A DNA stretch of 21,046 bases from Gryganskiella cystojenkinii (Eukaryota; Mortierellomycota; Mortierellomycetes; Mortierellales; Mortierellaceae). Each line of letters starts with the position of its first letter. Positions within the stretch are counted from its first letter, which is position 1. Under the pieces are notes generated by a model. It was not told the origin of the DNA, searched no databases, and was given only the letters and a program-made list of their open reading frames with translations. The stretch spans positions 1 to 21,046 of the forward strand of contig JAAAIG010000684.1 of assembly GCA_015852425.1 (NCBI GenBank), in the 5' to 3' direction. This document shows positions 1 through 9,491 of the stretch, one piece after another. Position numbers and translations under genes: made by a program.

Positions 1-529
1 ACCAGACCTTTTCGTAAAGCTCCAACCAGGTGCGGGACTTTAGAAGTCTCAGGTACCGTATCTCCAATGTCTGCAGGTGAGGACATCCAGCCATGGCGTC
101 GATAAGTTCCTGTGTGACAAATGGTTGAGCGACAAAGAGACTGATCAGCGTCTGCTGGTGTCGATGAATCAAACCATGAGCCGAGGTTGTGGAGGGATCG
201 TCGTCTTCGTGGTCAATGACCAATTCCTTGAGATTAGGGCATTGAAGAAAACTCGTGCTCTTGTTCGTGATTCGATAGCCCTTGATCTGAAGCTTACGTA
301 TAAGCGTGGCGTGTTCTTGGAAAGTCTCGAGAGAGGGGTATCGTCGACTCTGGCGAAGGGGCCATTCAAGTGTGATTTCTCGCCAGACGACGGGGTAAAG
401 CGTCCTGTTCCACTCCCGGGAGACTCTTAAACAGGCCAGGAAATTACCTCTTTCCTTTAAGTGTTGAACAATCAATAGCAGGATCTCAGGAGGGACTTTG
501 GTCTCGACAGCAACCTCGCCTTGTATCTG
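1..529 (-). CDS. F-box / LRR-like protein, N-terminal part (cut by window edge)
   Basis: I do not see the 3' end, which lies beyond base 1. Reading the minus strand from about 529 gives an F-box-like start (PPEILLLIVQHLKERGNFL, then LACLRVSREWNRTLYPVVW), followed by segments of the leucine-rich type such as CPNLKELVID and CPHLQTLEIRYLRLL. Known members of this family bind Skp1 through the F-box and pick substrates for SCF ubiquitin ligases through the C-terminal repeats. The same order of segments recurs in the next gene upstream (1069-2658), so the two are probably tandem paralogues. The start is unsolved. No ATG lies between the F-box and an in-frame TAA at 530-532. Beyond that TAA the same frame stays open to an ATG at 598 (MSNIQQSDQQ). 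Either a first exon is missing from this model, or the copy carries a nonsense mutation. The F-box assignment is fairly sure; activity is not. Confidence 0.72.
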
Positions 530-598
530 TTAGTCATTCCGCCCTCGTTTATAACTTGAATGCTGTTTCTGTTGGTCAGATTGCTGAATGTTCGACAT

Positions 599-1068
599 TT
601 GAATGAGGCATTGATGAAGAATTTTTGTTTTGAGGAAGAATGTCGTGGGAAAAAAGGTTAGAGGAAAAAAACAGTCTCCGCATGCGCATGCGCATTCGTG
701 TGTCCTGCTCTGTTGGCGGCTATTTATTATGTGAATCTGGGTAATCCTATACCATAAACAGCCTCTTCCCTTCTGTCGACGACTGCAGATTGCGGGAAAG
801 GACTTGGACCCAATATTTTTCTGCTTAGGGTGGACACTTTGGGGTCTGTGAACTTCCCAGTACCCGAAGCGCGACAATTTCGACGGCTCGAGGTGTTCCA
901 TATCTCGAAGTCGCCTGGTTCACAGCCTGCTGCTGTGGGTATGTGCAGCGACTCAACCAATCGACCTCGCGGGCACGAGTATAATGATTCGGTTCCGCAG
1001 GAGCCTAGCTTCGTTGAGGTATTAATACTGTTTTTTATTATCAATATTATCTGGTTGTCCCTCTTTCA
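599..1068. other. Intergenic region between the two F-box genes
   Basis: No supported gene. It should hold the promoter or a first exon of the F-box gene at the window edge and the 3' UTR of the second F-box gene. Short open frames on both strands show no recognisable domain. The only notable sequence is an alternating GCATGC-type stretch at 680-695. Confidence 0.5.
1034..1039 (-). terminator. Poly(A) signal AATAAA of the second F-box gene
   Basis: TTTATT on the plus strand reads AATAAA on the minus strand, about 30 nt after the stop codon at 1069-1071. A second AATAAA overlaps the last codons (1078-1083). Confidence 0.45.
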
Positions 1069-2658
1069 CTATTGCTCTTTATTTCGCGAGGGCTGATCGA
1101 TCCCATGCATCTCTCTCAACTCTGGCCAATGGACACGAGACCATTCCATCTCCTCGGTCTCCCAGTTTGTATTACCACTCGGTCCAGTCGGTCCAGCCAG
1201 AACCTGTAATCGCTGCAACGTCCGTAACTGGTCCAGACCCTTATCAAGAGTCAGTCCAAGTTGCTGATCTGCCGGTGTATTCTCCCAACGAACCAAATCC
1301 CAGAGGTACAATTCTCTTAATTGAATCAGTTCTGAAACTCTTGAGAGAATCATCTCCTGAGAGGACCTAGTTTCGAGTCGAATCGCCAATGTCAACTCTC
1401 GCAGTGTACCGCGACAGACCCAGGCGCGATTGTCGTTCAGGATATCCGTGTCCCGGATATACCATGCTTTGAATTTCTCCAAACTCGGTAAAGAACAGAG
1501 CATTTCCTGAACGGCCGAACCAGAAAGTTTCTTGCAGGAACCCAAGTTCAAGACCCGGATCGAGTTCAAGTGCTGTGGCGTTCCTTCGGACAGTCGTCTC
1601 CAACAGTCCGAATTGAACGTGGACCCATAAAAGCCAAGGTCAACAATCCTGGGCATCATCCGAATCAACACTCCAAAGTCCTCTGGATCGATCTTGGCCA
1701 TTGGGATCTCTACGGTCTCGAGTCTTGGCCATCGAATTCTGTCGCCGCCTTGTCGACGAATCTCATCCGCGATCAACTTGAGAGGATTGCCTTTTTCTTC
1801 TCCCCCTGCATCCTCCCCTGTTGCCAAAGTAGGGGTCCATCGAATGAGAGTCAGATCCGGACTCTGTTGGAAGACAAAGAACTGGGATCGGAGCATCGCC
1901 GGGTTGACCACTCCTTCCTCTCCAGATGTAATTGTAATCTCACGAAGCTTGACAGATTTTTTTTGCACTCGAGTCGCAAGTTCTTGCAATGTCTTCTCTG
2001 AGGGAGACCTGTAATGTTGTTGATTCTGGAACCAAGGAGGCGTATACCAGGATCCTACGAGCGAGACCACTTCAAGTCGGGACCAGAGTCTTTCAAAACA
2101 CCCCATCCATCTGTCATTCTTGATCAACGTCAGGCGAGAGAGTTCCAGTCGTTTCAGTTCCGGGCACTCGTACAAGGTTTCCATAATGTCGGAAGTGGTA
2201 GGGCATCCGAGTCGGACAGACTGAAGGGTTGATCGGTGGCGCCGGAGGAGCTCCCAGGCTCTGTTTTCATGTCCAGGGGGCCAGTCGAGGACCAGGGTCC
2301 GGAGGTTGGAGCACGTCGGAAAACTTGCGTCGGAATGGCTGTGGATGGGCTCGGAGATGTCCACTTTCTGGATAAGGTACGCGTGTTTCTTTAGCGCTTT
2401 AATGGACGGCTTTTGGGTCGTCGCGAGAAGGCAGACAGTGGTCTCGAGCCAAACCAAAGGAAGGAGGATCTTGTGCCACCTTTTTGAGACTTGCAAGGAG
2501 GTAACGAGTGTCTTGGGGTCCATTGATTCACCAATGAGCGTGAAAAGTTCGGGAATGTCGAATGGATTCTGTTGGTCATGTTGTCCTGATGGAATGACTT
2601 TTTGATCCTGGGGAAGAAATGCTGCCTTGACGGATGACATTCGACGGGTTCGTGGCAT
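1069..2658 (-). CDS. F-box / leucine-rich-repeat protein
   Basis: An intronless frame of 529 residues from the ATG at 2658 (523 if the ATG at 2640, six codons later, is used). The open frame continues to an ATG at 2760, but that extension is proline-rich and reads like a 5' leader, so I left it out. An F-box-like segment lies near residues 32-72 (PFDIPELFTLIGESMDPKTL, then SLQVSKRWHKILLPLVW). It is followed by irregular leucine-rich segments (CPELKRLELSRLTLI, LNLGSCKKLSGSAVQEML, LPSLEKFKAWYI) of the kind seen in AMN1/LRR F-box proteins. The expected role, from the family, is substrate recognition in an SCF ubiquitin ligase; the substrate cannot be predicted. Its neighbour downstream in the same orientation (1-529) has the same layout, which points to tandem duplication. 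F-box assignment is good; the exact start is uncertain. Confidence 0.82.
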   Translation of the reverse strand: MPRTRRMSSVKAAFLPQDQKVIPSGQHDQQNPFDIPELFTLIGESMDPKTLVTSLQVSKRWHKILLPLVWLETTVCLLATTQKPSIKALKKHAYLIQKVDISEPIHSHSDASFPTCSNLRTLVLDWPPGHENRAWELLRRHRSTLQSVRLGCPTTSDIMETLYECPELKRLELSRLTLIKNDRWMGCFERLWSRLEVVSLVGSWYTPPWFQNQQHYRSPSEKTLQELATRVQKKSVKLREITITSGEEGVVNPAMLRSQFFVFQQSPDLTLIRWTPTLATGEDAGGEEKGNPLKLIADEIRRQGGDRIRWPRLETVEIPMAKIDPEDFGVLIRMMPRIVDLGFYGSTFNSDCWRRLSEGTPQHLNSIRVLNLGSCKKLSGSAVQEMLCSLPSLEKFKAWYIRDTDILNDNRAWVCRGTLRELTLAIRLETRSSQEMILSRVSELIQLRELYLWDLVRWENTPADQQLGLTLDKGLDQLRTLQRLQVLAGPTGPSGNTNWETEEMEWSRVHWPELREMHGIDQPSRNKEQ

Positions 2659-2837
2659 TGGACTGGGGATTGGGTTTGGAGGACAGAGGGGGTGATAATG
2701 ACAACCAAAGGATCGAAGAGAAAAAGCTTTTGAAGGAAACACAGGGTGGCGCAACTGCAAAGAATCTGCTCGGCAGCTGTGGCATAGCCCAAGGCTCCTT
2801 CCTCACCGCGCCACTTTTCGTCTGTCAATTGTCAACG

Positions 2838-2843
2838 TTTATT
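2838..2843 (-). terminator. Poly(A) signal AATAAA of the Q/RS-rich gene
   Basis: TTTATT on the plus strand reads AATAAA on the minus strand, about 31 nt after the stop codon at 2874-2876. It lies about 180 nt ahead of the F-box start at 2658, so the two minus-strand genes sit close together. Confidence 0.5.
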
Positions 2844-2873
2844 ATTGGGGTAGGGGTCTTGTCTCTTTTTTTT

Positions 2874-5800
2874 CTATTTTTCACCGGATGGCACGATTGA
2901 CTGCCTTGAAGTGGGTTCCTTGGTCCGTGAACTGACCGTGGAATTAGTTCTTGTAATGTTCATCAAACTCGTGATCGGCAGGAGCAAGATATCTGTCCAA
3001 GGTCTATTACTACTATTGCCACCACCTCCACCAACCGACATGTGCTTATGTTTCGTGTTTGGGTCCGAGCCATGCGTCTGAAGGGATTGATGAGGATGGT
3101 ATTGGTACGAAGAAGGGTATCCATGTAGTCCATGTAGAGAGGACAGGTCCATCTCGTTATCTTCACTCCCACTACCATCCCCGAAATGTTGACGGACATT
3201 CCGGTGACCACGATGATGATGGTGATGATGATCCGAGGACAGAGGGTGGTGGCTCATCACCTTTTCCATGGTCGCGACCGAGAACGGTCTCGGCTTGTGA
3301 CTCCTCAGCCGACGTGGCGACGATGACGAAGATGTGTCCATGGAATTGGTCGATCCTCGAACGGTCGCAAAGGCCAAGGGCGAAGCTGATGAGGGGTGCT
3401 GGTGAGGTGAAGGAGGCGGCGGTGATCGATGAAGGTCAGTGAGCAACGAACTGTTGTTGTAAGGGAAACCCAACACGGGCTCGGTCGGCATAGGCGTCGA
3501 GAGTTGACGATGATGTTGCTGGTACTGGTGCTGGCCATGATGCTGCGACTGAGGATGGAAGTATGAGCCACCTCCTGTTCCTCCTCCGGCTGATGATGAA
3601 GGTCCAATCGTGTGGTTATGGAAACTACCCTCGGGTGAACGGACCAGCGTCGGAGATCCCTGGCGTCGATGATGCGTCTGAGTTAAGATCGTTGGTGAAT
3701 AACTCTGACGTGAGGATGTACGTGGATGTTGTTGCTGTTGTTGTGGTTGGTGGTGGTATTGGTAGTGTCGTTGGTACGCATGATCGTCCTCGTGGTTCGA
3801 AGGGTTACTGTTCCCACTATGATGACTGTGAATCGAGGTTCCGACCGTGGTTCGTGCCCCTACAGAGTCATTTCCAACAACACCGCCTCCGTTCCAGGAA
3901 GAAGGACTCATACCCGTGGGACTCGCCGTCAGCGGTGCGACCGCTACCTGTGGGGGCGTGCTTCGCGTGACCATGGCAACTAATCGCTCCCTGGCCGTGG
4001 ACTTGCGTCCGACCGTCCCGAAAAAGAACCGGTTCCCTTTAGGGAGATCAATCGGTGTCGTCGATGCCGGTTGAGCACTGTTTCTCTTCTTGTCCTTTTC
4101 TGTCTCCTTGTTCTGTCGAGGGCTAGAGTCGGACGAGAACCCTCGGGTGAGAATACTAGGTCGAATCTTTGATTTTTTGGACCTCGTCGCAGCAGATAGG
4201 GACGAACTTGGGTAAGAGATTGGGGGCCAAGGCATCTGAGGATCCTCATTTCTGTCTTCATAGTGTAGGTGAGCTTGTTGATGCTGCGGTTGTTGCTTCT
4301 CGTAGTGTTGTTGTTGTTGTTGCTCGTAGTAATGTTGTTGTTCCTTTCGGAGCATGGCCTCAGACATAGTCTGGGACCGAATGTTGGGTCGATCACGCTG
4401 CAATCGTTTATGGTTGGTATCCAGTTTCGAGACGTCCAGAACATCACTTCCCAAAAAAGTAGCTAGCGTGCCGTTTGCATAGGCCGAGATCCTTGAGACA
4501 CTAGCTCCTGCAGCAGCAACCGAAACATTACCGCCGTTCCCAAATATCGAGTCCTCGGTTTGGAACGAGAGTGGGGATCTGGTTTTGGATCCAGCTCGAG
4601 ACCGAGATCGAGATCGAGACTGTGACCGCGACCGGGATCCACTCCTCGATCTAGAAGTACCATCATCTTGGTACTGTCTGGAAAGTTGATGGTTTGGACG
4701 ACCTTGATTTTCAAGACGAGACTGCCGACCGGGGCCATGTTTCTGCAAAGGCTCGTTGGAATGCACGGTGGCTGAACCCGTGTCTGCATACACTCGGGTA
4801 CTGAGCGCGGCCATGCCCTCGCTCATAGATTCGCTCTGATAACCTGCTGTAGCAGTGCCGTGGCCGTTGGTACCATGGGTATCGCTCCAATCGCGGTCAG
4901 GATAGATTTTGGCGTGCAACAGGTTGGGTCCATCGTAAAAAAATATTTGTTCGCCGCTACTACCGAGGGTCCGTTCGCGTCTCCTCTGATGCCTGCTCAA
5001 AGGAGAGTGATGTGAGGACAAGGAAGGTGATTCCCAGGGCTGTTGTTGTTGTGGCAGTGGTGATGGTTGTTGCTGCCGTTGCTGTTGTTGGCGTTGTCCT
5101 TGTTCTCGGTATTGAACGGCGGTGGCGATGGTATCGTCTGCTGCCACGACAGTGGTGACAGTAACAGATGTGACAGGAGTTGTGAGAATGTCGGTCATGT
5201 TGTCGTTTTTTGTTCTTGGAGAAGATTTGGAATGCAAAGATTCGTTTTGGTAGGGGTCGTCGAGGTGGTTTTTGTCGTGAGAAGAATGCTGGTGGTAGTG
5301 ACCGGTATATGTAGTATTATTATCATTATCGATGTTTTTGTTGTTGTTGTTGTTGTAGCTGTAGTGGTTACTTTTGTGTTCATCAAAATTGGTGCTTGAG
5401 CATGTCGGTCGTGAAAAGTGTTCGTGTCTCGAGTCCGATGGACCTTCTGATTTTTGTTGTTGGGGTTGCTGTGGATGAGAGTGTGGTTGTTGCTTGGCTC
5501 GCTGTTGCTGTTGTTGCTGCTCCTGTGTCTGTTGTATCTGCTGTGGTGGTTGCCTTGATGGCGACACCTGTTGAGGTTGTTTGTGCTGTTGTCCATGCTC
5601 AAGGGCAAAGTGATGACCTTGGTCACGACTGCTGGGCTGAAAACCGAGCTGATGGTCGGGGAACTGCAGATGTGGTTTCAAGAAAACAGAAGGCTGAGAA
5701 ACCTCCCCTCCTCCTACCCCCAAATCCTTCTCCCAGATTCCCTTTCCATCTCTGTCGCTGTTGCCCTGGAAGATGCTGTCCCTGATTTTTCTGCCCGTTC

Positions 5801-6079
5801 TCTTGGTGTCCCTCGTCCTGTCTGTGTGGATCTCCTCGTCTTCGAGCATGAACGAACTATCCTCCCTTGATTGGCCAAGAAGAAGGTCATCATCATCCTG
5901 CTGATGAACGGCACTGTTGTTTATGTTGTTGTTTTCTTGGTCAAAGGAAAGATCCTCCAAAGGTTCGTAAAATGTAGGAGGTTCCGCAATCTGACAGAGC
6001 GGGATAAGCGAGGCGTGATAGCGGGTCATTGTGTAGGTCCATTGGTCAGGCGGTGGGTATTGGTCTAAGCAAAGGTCTC
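2874..6079 (-). CDS. Q/H/S-rich protein with RS-dipeptide tract, main 3' exon (unknown function)
   Basis: I do not recognise this protein. The frame gives about 1068 residues from the proposed acceptor (AG at 6080-6081), starting at DLCLDQYPPPDQW. Most of it is low complexity: many glutamine and histidine runs, acidic stretches, a run of six His, and an arginine-serine tract at about 4575-4655 (RSRSGSRSRSQSRSRSRSR) of the kind found in RNA-processing proteins. Three islands look less degenerate: the beginning (YHASLIPLCQIAEPPTFYEP), a segment near 3970-4070 (GNRFFFGTVGRKSTARERLV), and the C-terminus (RPWTDILLLPITSLMNITR). No membrane segment or catalytic motif is visible. The open frame runs upstream to 6326, so it could be an independent gene starting at an ATG such as 6030 (MTRYHAS). 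I prefer joining it to the exon at 6707-7826, because the phases match and that exon ends in a donor. A CT-rich stretch at 6350-6400 on the sense strand would instead fit its own promoter. Confidence 0.6.
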
Positions 6080-6706
6080 CTATTTTCGTCGCATTGCAGT
6101 GAACAGTTGTTGATAAAGAAGAACAAGACAGAAAAGTTACCATCGGGACGGAATTCGGCTTTTCTTTGTAGACATAATCGTTCCCGCTACCACGCATACA
6201 AATAAAACAAAATGACCATGGGTACAAAGAAAAAAAATAAAAGGGGGCGTAGGTGAGGGGATGCAGCCGCGGGAAAGCTTTGATGGGATTTTCGATTTGG
6301 GGAAAAAAAACAAATCCCTTTGTCATCTCCCATGTCAGCTGTGAACTGCGTGTGGAGGGAAAAGAGAAAAAAGGTGGAGCGGGAAAGGAAGATCAAGGAT
6401 TCGTGGTTCTTTTTTTTTTTTTTTTTCTTGTCTACCCCGTAGAGTATGTTCGATCCCCCAAATAAAAACACGTCCGCTTCGCCCATAGACTAACAAGTGA
6501 AAAAAAAACTGTGTCGACCAATTGCAGACCGTCAACTCATCCTTCCATGGGCGCGTTCTTTTGCTTTGTCAGAAAAACGAACACAAAAGTTTCCGAGGGA
6601 AAGAATGTAAAGAACAAAAAAGAAAGGTGACGAAAAGGGTAAAGGCTGAAAGTTGGGCGTGCGCGAACAGACACTCTTCATTTCCCACTTTTTGTTCTTT
6701 TTTTAC
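6080..6706 (-). other. Putative intron (or short intergenic region) with a candidate 54-nt exon
   Basis: It is bounded on the minus strand by the donor G^GTAAAAAAAG at 6706 and by an acceptor AATAG^GA at 6080. The length of 627 nt is far above the other introns here (100-144 nt). Inside lies the best-looking acceptor of the region, a T-rich run ending CACTTGTTAG (AG at 6490-6491), followed 54 nt later by a GTAGAC donor at 6435. The 54 nt (6436-6489) stay open in the phase left by the first exon and would add YGRSGRVFIWGIEHTLR. A poly-A/poly-T run lies at about 6410-6426. Alternatively this is the promoter of a separate downstream gene. Confidence 0.4.
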
Positions 6707-7826
6707 CTCGAAGAAAAAACGTGCTCGAGCCAGAAGCAGGTATGGGCGATGGGGAGCTATTGTTGTTGTCATTGTTGCTGACCACATTAGGAGTCTGGGC
6801 CAAGCCATCATTGCCTTCATTATGATGATGTTGTTGTTGTTGTTGGGCTCCACCGATTTTTCCTCCTCCTGACAATGTGCCTGCTCCTATTCCTCCAGGT
6901 ACAGGTGAGGTCACCCTCGTGGTCGATCTCGAGGTCGGTTGTGACGGTGACATCCTTTCTCTTACTTCTGGTCCTCTTCCTACTTCACCCTGCCCCACAT
7001 ACCCCATCAAGGCATTTCCTTTTCGCCGAGGCGAAGTCTGGTCCAACAACAACATCCCCTCCAATCCAAAAATGTCGTCATAGCCCTCTATTACTGGACA
7101 ACCATCTTTTTTTCCGCCACTGGCACATGGTGAACATTCCTTGACAGATAACGACTGCGGTTGGAGTTGTGTTGGACCATCACACATCATTTCTTGTTGA
7201 TATAGTTTTTGTTGTTGCATCTGGATCTGTTGTTGATGCTGTCGTTGTTGCTTCTTGAGAGCCGCGTCCAATTGGGCATGGTGCAACTGATGGAGCTGTT
7301 GTTGTTGTTGAAGGAGATGTTGTTTCGTGGAGAGGAGCGAGGTGTGGATCGTGAGGTTCTTGGCCGTGAGTGGCGGTGGTGGCAACAGGACTAGGCCTGA
7401 GGCTGCGATGGTCGAGGTTAAAGAAGCCACCGAGTTTGAAAGTGTTGTAGAAGAGGAGGACTGGGCACGATGATGTTGATGAGGATGGTGCTGATAATTT
7501 TGAAGATGTTGACCTCCTGTTGTCACTGTTGCTTGTTGGTATTGATGTTGCTGCTGCAGCAGGAGCTGAGCAAGTTGACTCTGAGGGCTGGGTGTGCCTC
7601 CTGCTGTCAATGGTGTCACTCCCGTACATGAGATATCTAAAGCCGTTGCTCCTCCTCCTCCTCCTGCTGCTGCTGCTGCTGTGGCTGTGGCTGTTGTTGT
7701 TAGTCCTAATCCCGATGCCAATGCTGGTAACAAGAGGTGGTCTTTCCCTGCTGTGAGGGGTGAAGACACGACGGTGGTTGTGGGCGAAAACGTCGAAGTT
7801 GCAGGAACAGCAGTTTTGTAGGCCAT
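6707..7826 (-). CDS. Low-complexity Q/H/S-rich protein, probable 5' exon of the gene continuing at 6079
   Basis: Not recognised. The start is well supported: the minus-strand context is AACCATGG, an ideal Kozak match. It encodes 373 residues and one extra base before a donor (GAG^GTAAAAAAAG). If unspliced the frame would run nine more codons to a TGA ending at 6678, giving 382 residues. The donor resembles the GTAAAA donor of the second intron of the exonuclease gene at 9514-12075. The N-terminal third is rich in Ala, Thr and Gly (an eight-Ala run followed by five Gly). The middle is glutamine/histidine-rich (LLLQQQHQYQQATV, QQQRQHQQQIQMQQQ). A short cysteine-containing island (KECSPCASGGKKDGCPVIEG, then YDDIFGLEGMLLLDQ) is the only part that looks conserved. 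A protein of about 1441 residues results if joined to 6079-2874. A nuclear or regulatory role is only a guess from composition. Confidence 0.62.
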
Positions 7827-8547
7827 GGTTCAGCTTTTCTTTTTTCTTATGTCTCGCCTTTTCGTGCTTTTTTGTTCTGTGAGTGAGTTGGTATGCAGAT
7901 TACGAAGGGGGACGAATGTGCTGATAAGAGAAAGCTTTTGGAGTGAGGGGTTTTTGTGGGATAGAGGGGGGCGAGGGACAGAAGATGGAGGGAAAATAAA
8001 AAAGAAAAAAAGAGAGAGAAGGATGAGAAAAATAAGGCGGCATGCAAGACAAAAAGTAAAAAGGACGTGAACAGCAAAACAACAAAGGGAAAGCAAAGAG
8101 GAGGTGAAAGAGAGAGAAGAGACAGTGCACATGCAGCATTGCAGATTATGGGGCCATGTGTGCACCCTGCCTGACCCTGGCGCATTTTTTTTTTCTTTGT
8201 TTTTTATTTTCTTTCTTCGTTTTACCTCGGTTGCTTTGCCCAAAAGCCTCCGACTCATTTTTTTTTCTTAGCACTGTGTTCCTGTTTCTTCCTAACCTGA
8301 CCTTGTGCTAATCTTGCTCGTTTGCGATCACAACATAATCCAAGAAGAGAAAATAAACGAAAACCCCAATCCTCTCTCAGTGGGTTGATCAAAAATAGGA
8401 GTCCCTTGAGCCCCTTCAGTGCTCAAGAAAAAAGCTCTGGAGAATAAGAAAAAAAAGACCCTTGGGCTCCTTCTTTTCTGACAACAACCCTGTCCCACCT
8501 TCGCTGCAGCAGGAAACATTAGTTCCTGGCGGAGGATTTCTATTTCC

Positions 8548-8565
8548 AAAAAAAAAAAAAAAAAA
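8548..8565. repeat. A18 homopolymer
   Basis: Eighteen consecutive A residues in the divergent intergenic region. No flanking target-site duplication or element body was seen, so this is a simple repeat and not the tail of a retroelement. Confidence 0.85.
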
Positions 8566-9186
8566 TCAAAACAATGGCTCAGATTCTGGCCTCATCTTTG
8601 TCAGCTCTGCAGGATTGTAGAACTGGTCCCTGAAAGATTGAAAACATGACAGCAGGCAAATTTGAAGGGGATCGTCAACTTTGTAGAGCTTCCTCCCTTC
8701 TCTCATCCTCTTGCTCCGGACGGTTTTATCTGTCTCCTTTTCCACTCTGAGAACCGTTAGACTAAGGTCGACCCTCCTTTCTCATCAGGGATGAGACAGA
8801 TGATGGTGCGCTGGCGATTTGAGATGGTGGCAAAAATATCCAATGTCAAAAAAAGCAACAAGAAAAAAGAGGTTGTCATTTTTGAAAAAGGGGTGCTATC
8901 GTCATTATATGAGCTGATTACAGGTCTCGTTTCAAAATACCCTGGGTGATGCCGTCTCCTCCAGACTCAACGTCAGAGAAGATCTTTCGATCTTGTACTC
9001 TAGGCATGTACACTACCTCGAGAATTGTGAAACGACAGCACTTCATCGTTTGCATAACAGCATGAAAAACATAGAAAAAAAGGAGGCGCATTTGAGAGCA
9101 GAGAGAATCTCTTCCTCCATCATGACACCGTCGATGGAACTCGAGCTCGTCTCAACACGCGCAAATGTCGCAACATGATCATCTAG

Positions 9187-9203
9187 GTACAGTACAGTAC
9201 AGC
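9187..9203. repeat. GTACA short tandem repeat
   Basis: Three copies of GTACA followed by GC, about 310 nt ahead of the exonuclease start. Confidence 0.75.
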
Positions 9204-9326
9204 ACAACAATTGAAAGACTGACCTGGTGAGCAAAGGTTAGGCTCAAAATAACCCGTGAGGCCTCAAACAAAAAAGCGTGAAAAAGGGGCAAAAGTGTTT
9301 GTTTTTTTCGGTCAGAAGTGGACCAT

Positions 9327-9404
9327 GATGAGCTTCGCCCATCGCGGTCCTTTTTGGCATTAAAACGCGTTTTTGGGGTTTGAAAAAGTGGCTCAGCACA
9401 CGTG
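9327..9404 (+). promoter_or_regulatory. Candidate promoter motifs of the exonuclease gene (PAC-like, MCB, E-box)
   Basis: Three exact short motifs lie 110-190 nt ahead of the ATG at 9514. GATGAGCT (9327-9334) matches the core of the PAC element found in yeast ahead of ribosome-biogenesis genes. ACGCGT (9365-9370) is the MluI cell-cycle box bound by MBF-type factors. CACGTG (9399-9404) is an E-box. A CT-rich tract follows at 9430-9490. Six- to eight-base matches can occur by chance, so the assignment is tentative, though it fits an RNA-processing gene. Confidence 0.3.
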
Positions 9405-9491
9405 AAAAAACGAACAGTCACAAAAAACAACGCAACCTCTTCTGTCACTTTTTTCTCTTTGCATTCTCTTTTCCATCTTCATTACTTCAAG

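Noticed and set aside
1570..2014. Plus-strand open frames across the F-box gene
   Set aside because: They are antisense to a clearly coding minus-strand frame and show no domain.
5067..5399. Plus-strand Val/Leu-rich open frame resembling a membrane protein
   Set aside because: It is antisense to Q/N/T codon runs; CAG/CAA and AAC repeats read backwards give Leu and Val runs.
6440..6462. GTTCGATCCCC resembling a tRNA B box
   Set aside because: The flanking bases cannot form a T-stem, no A box or cloverleaf is found upstream, and no acceptor pairing exists.
8530..8570. A18 run as the tail of a retroposed element
   Set aside because: No element body, pseudogene homology or flanking direct repeats were seen.
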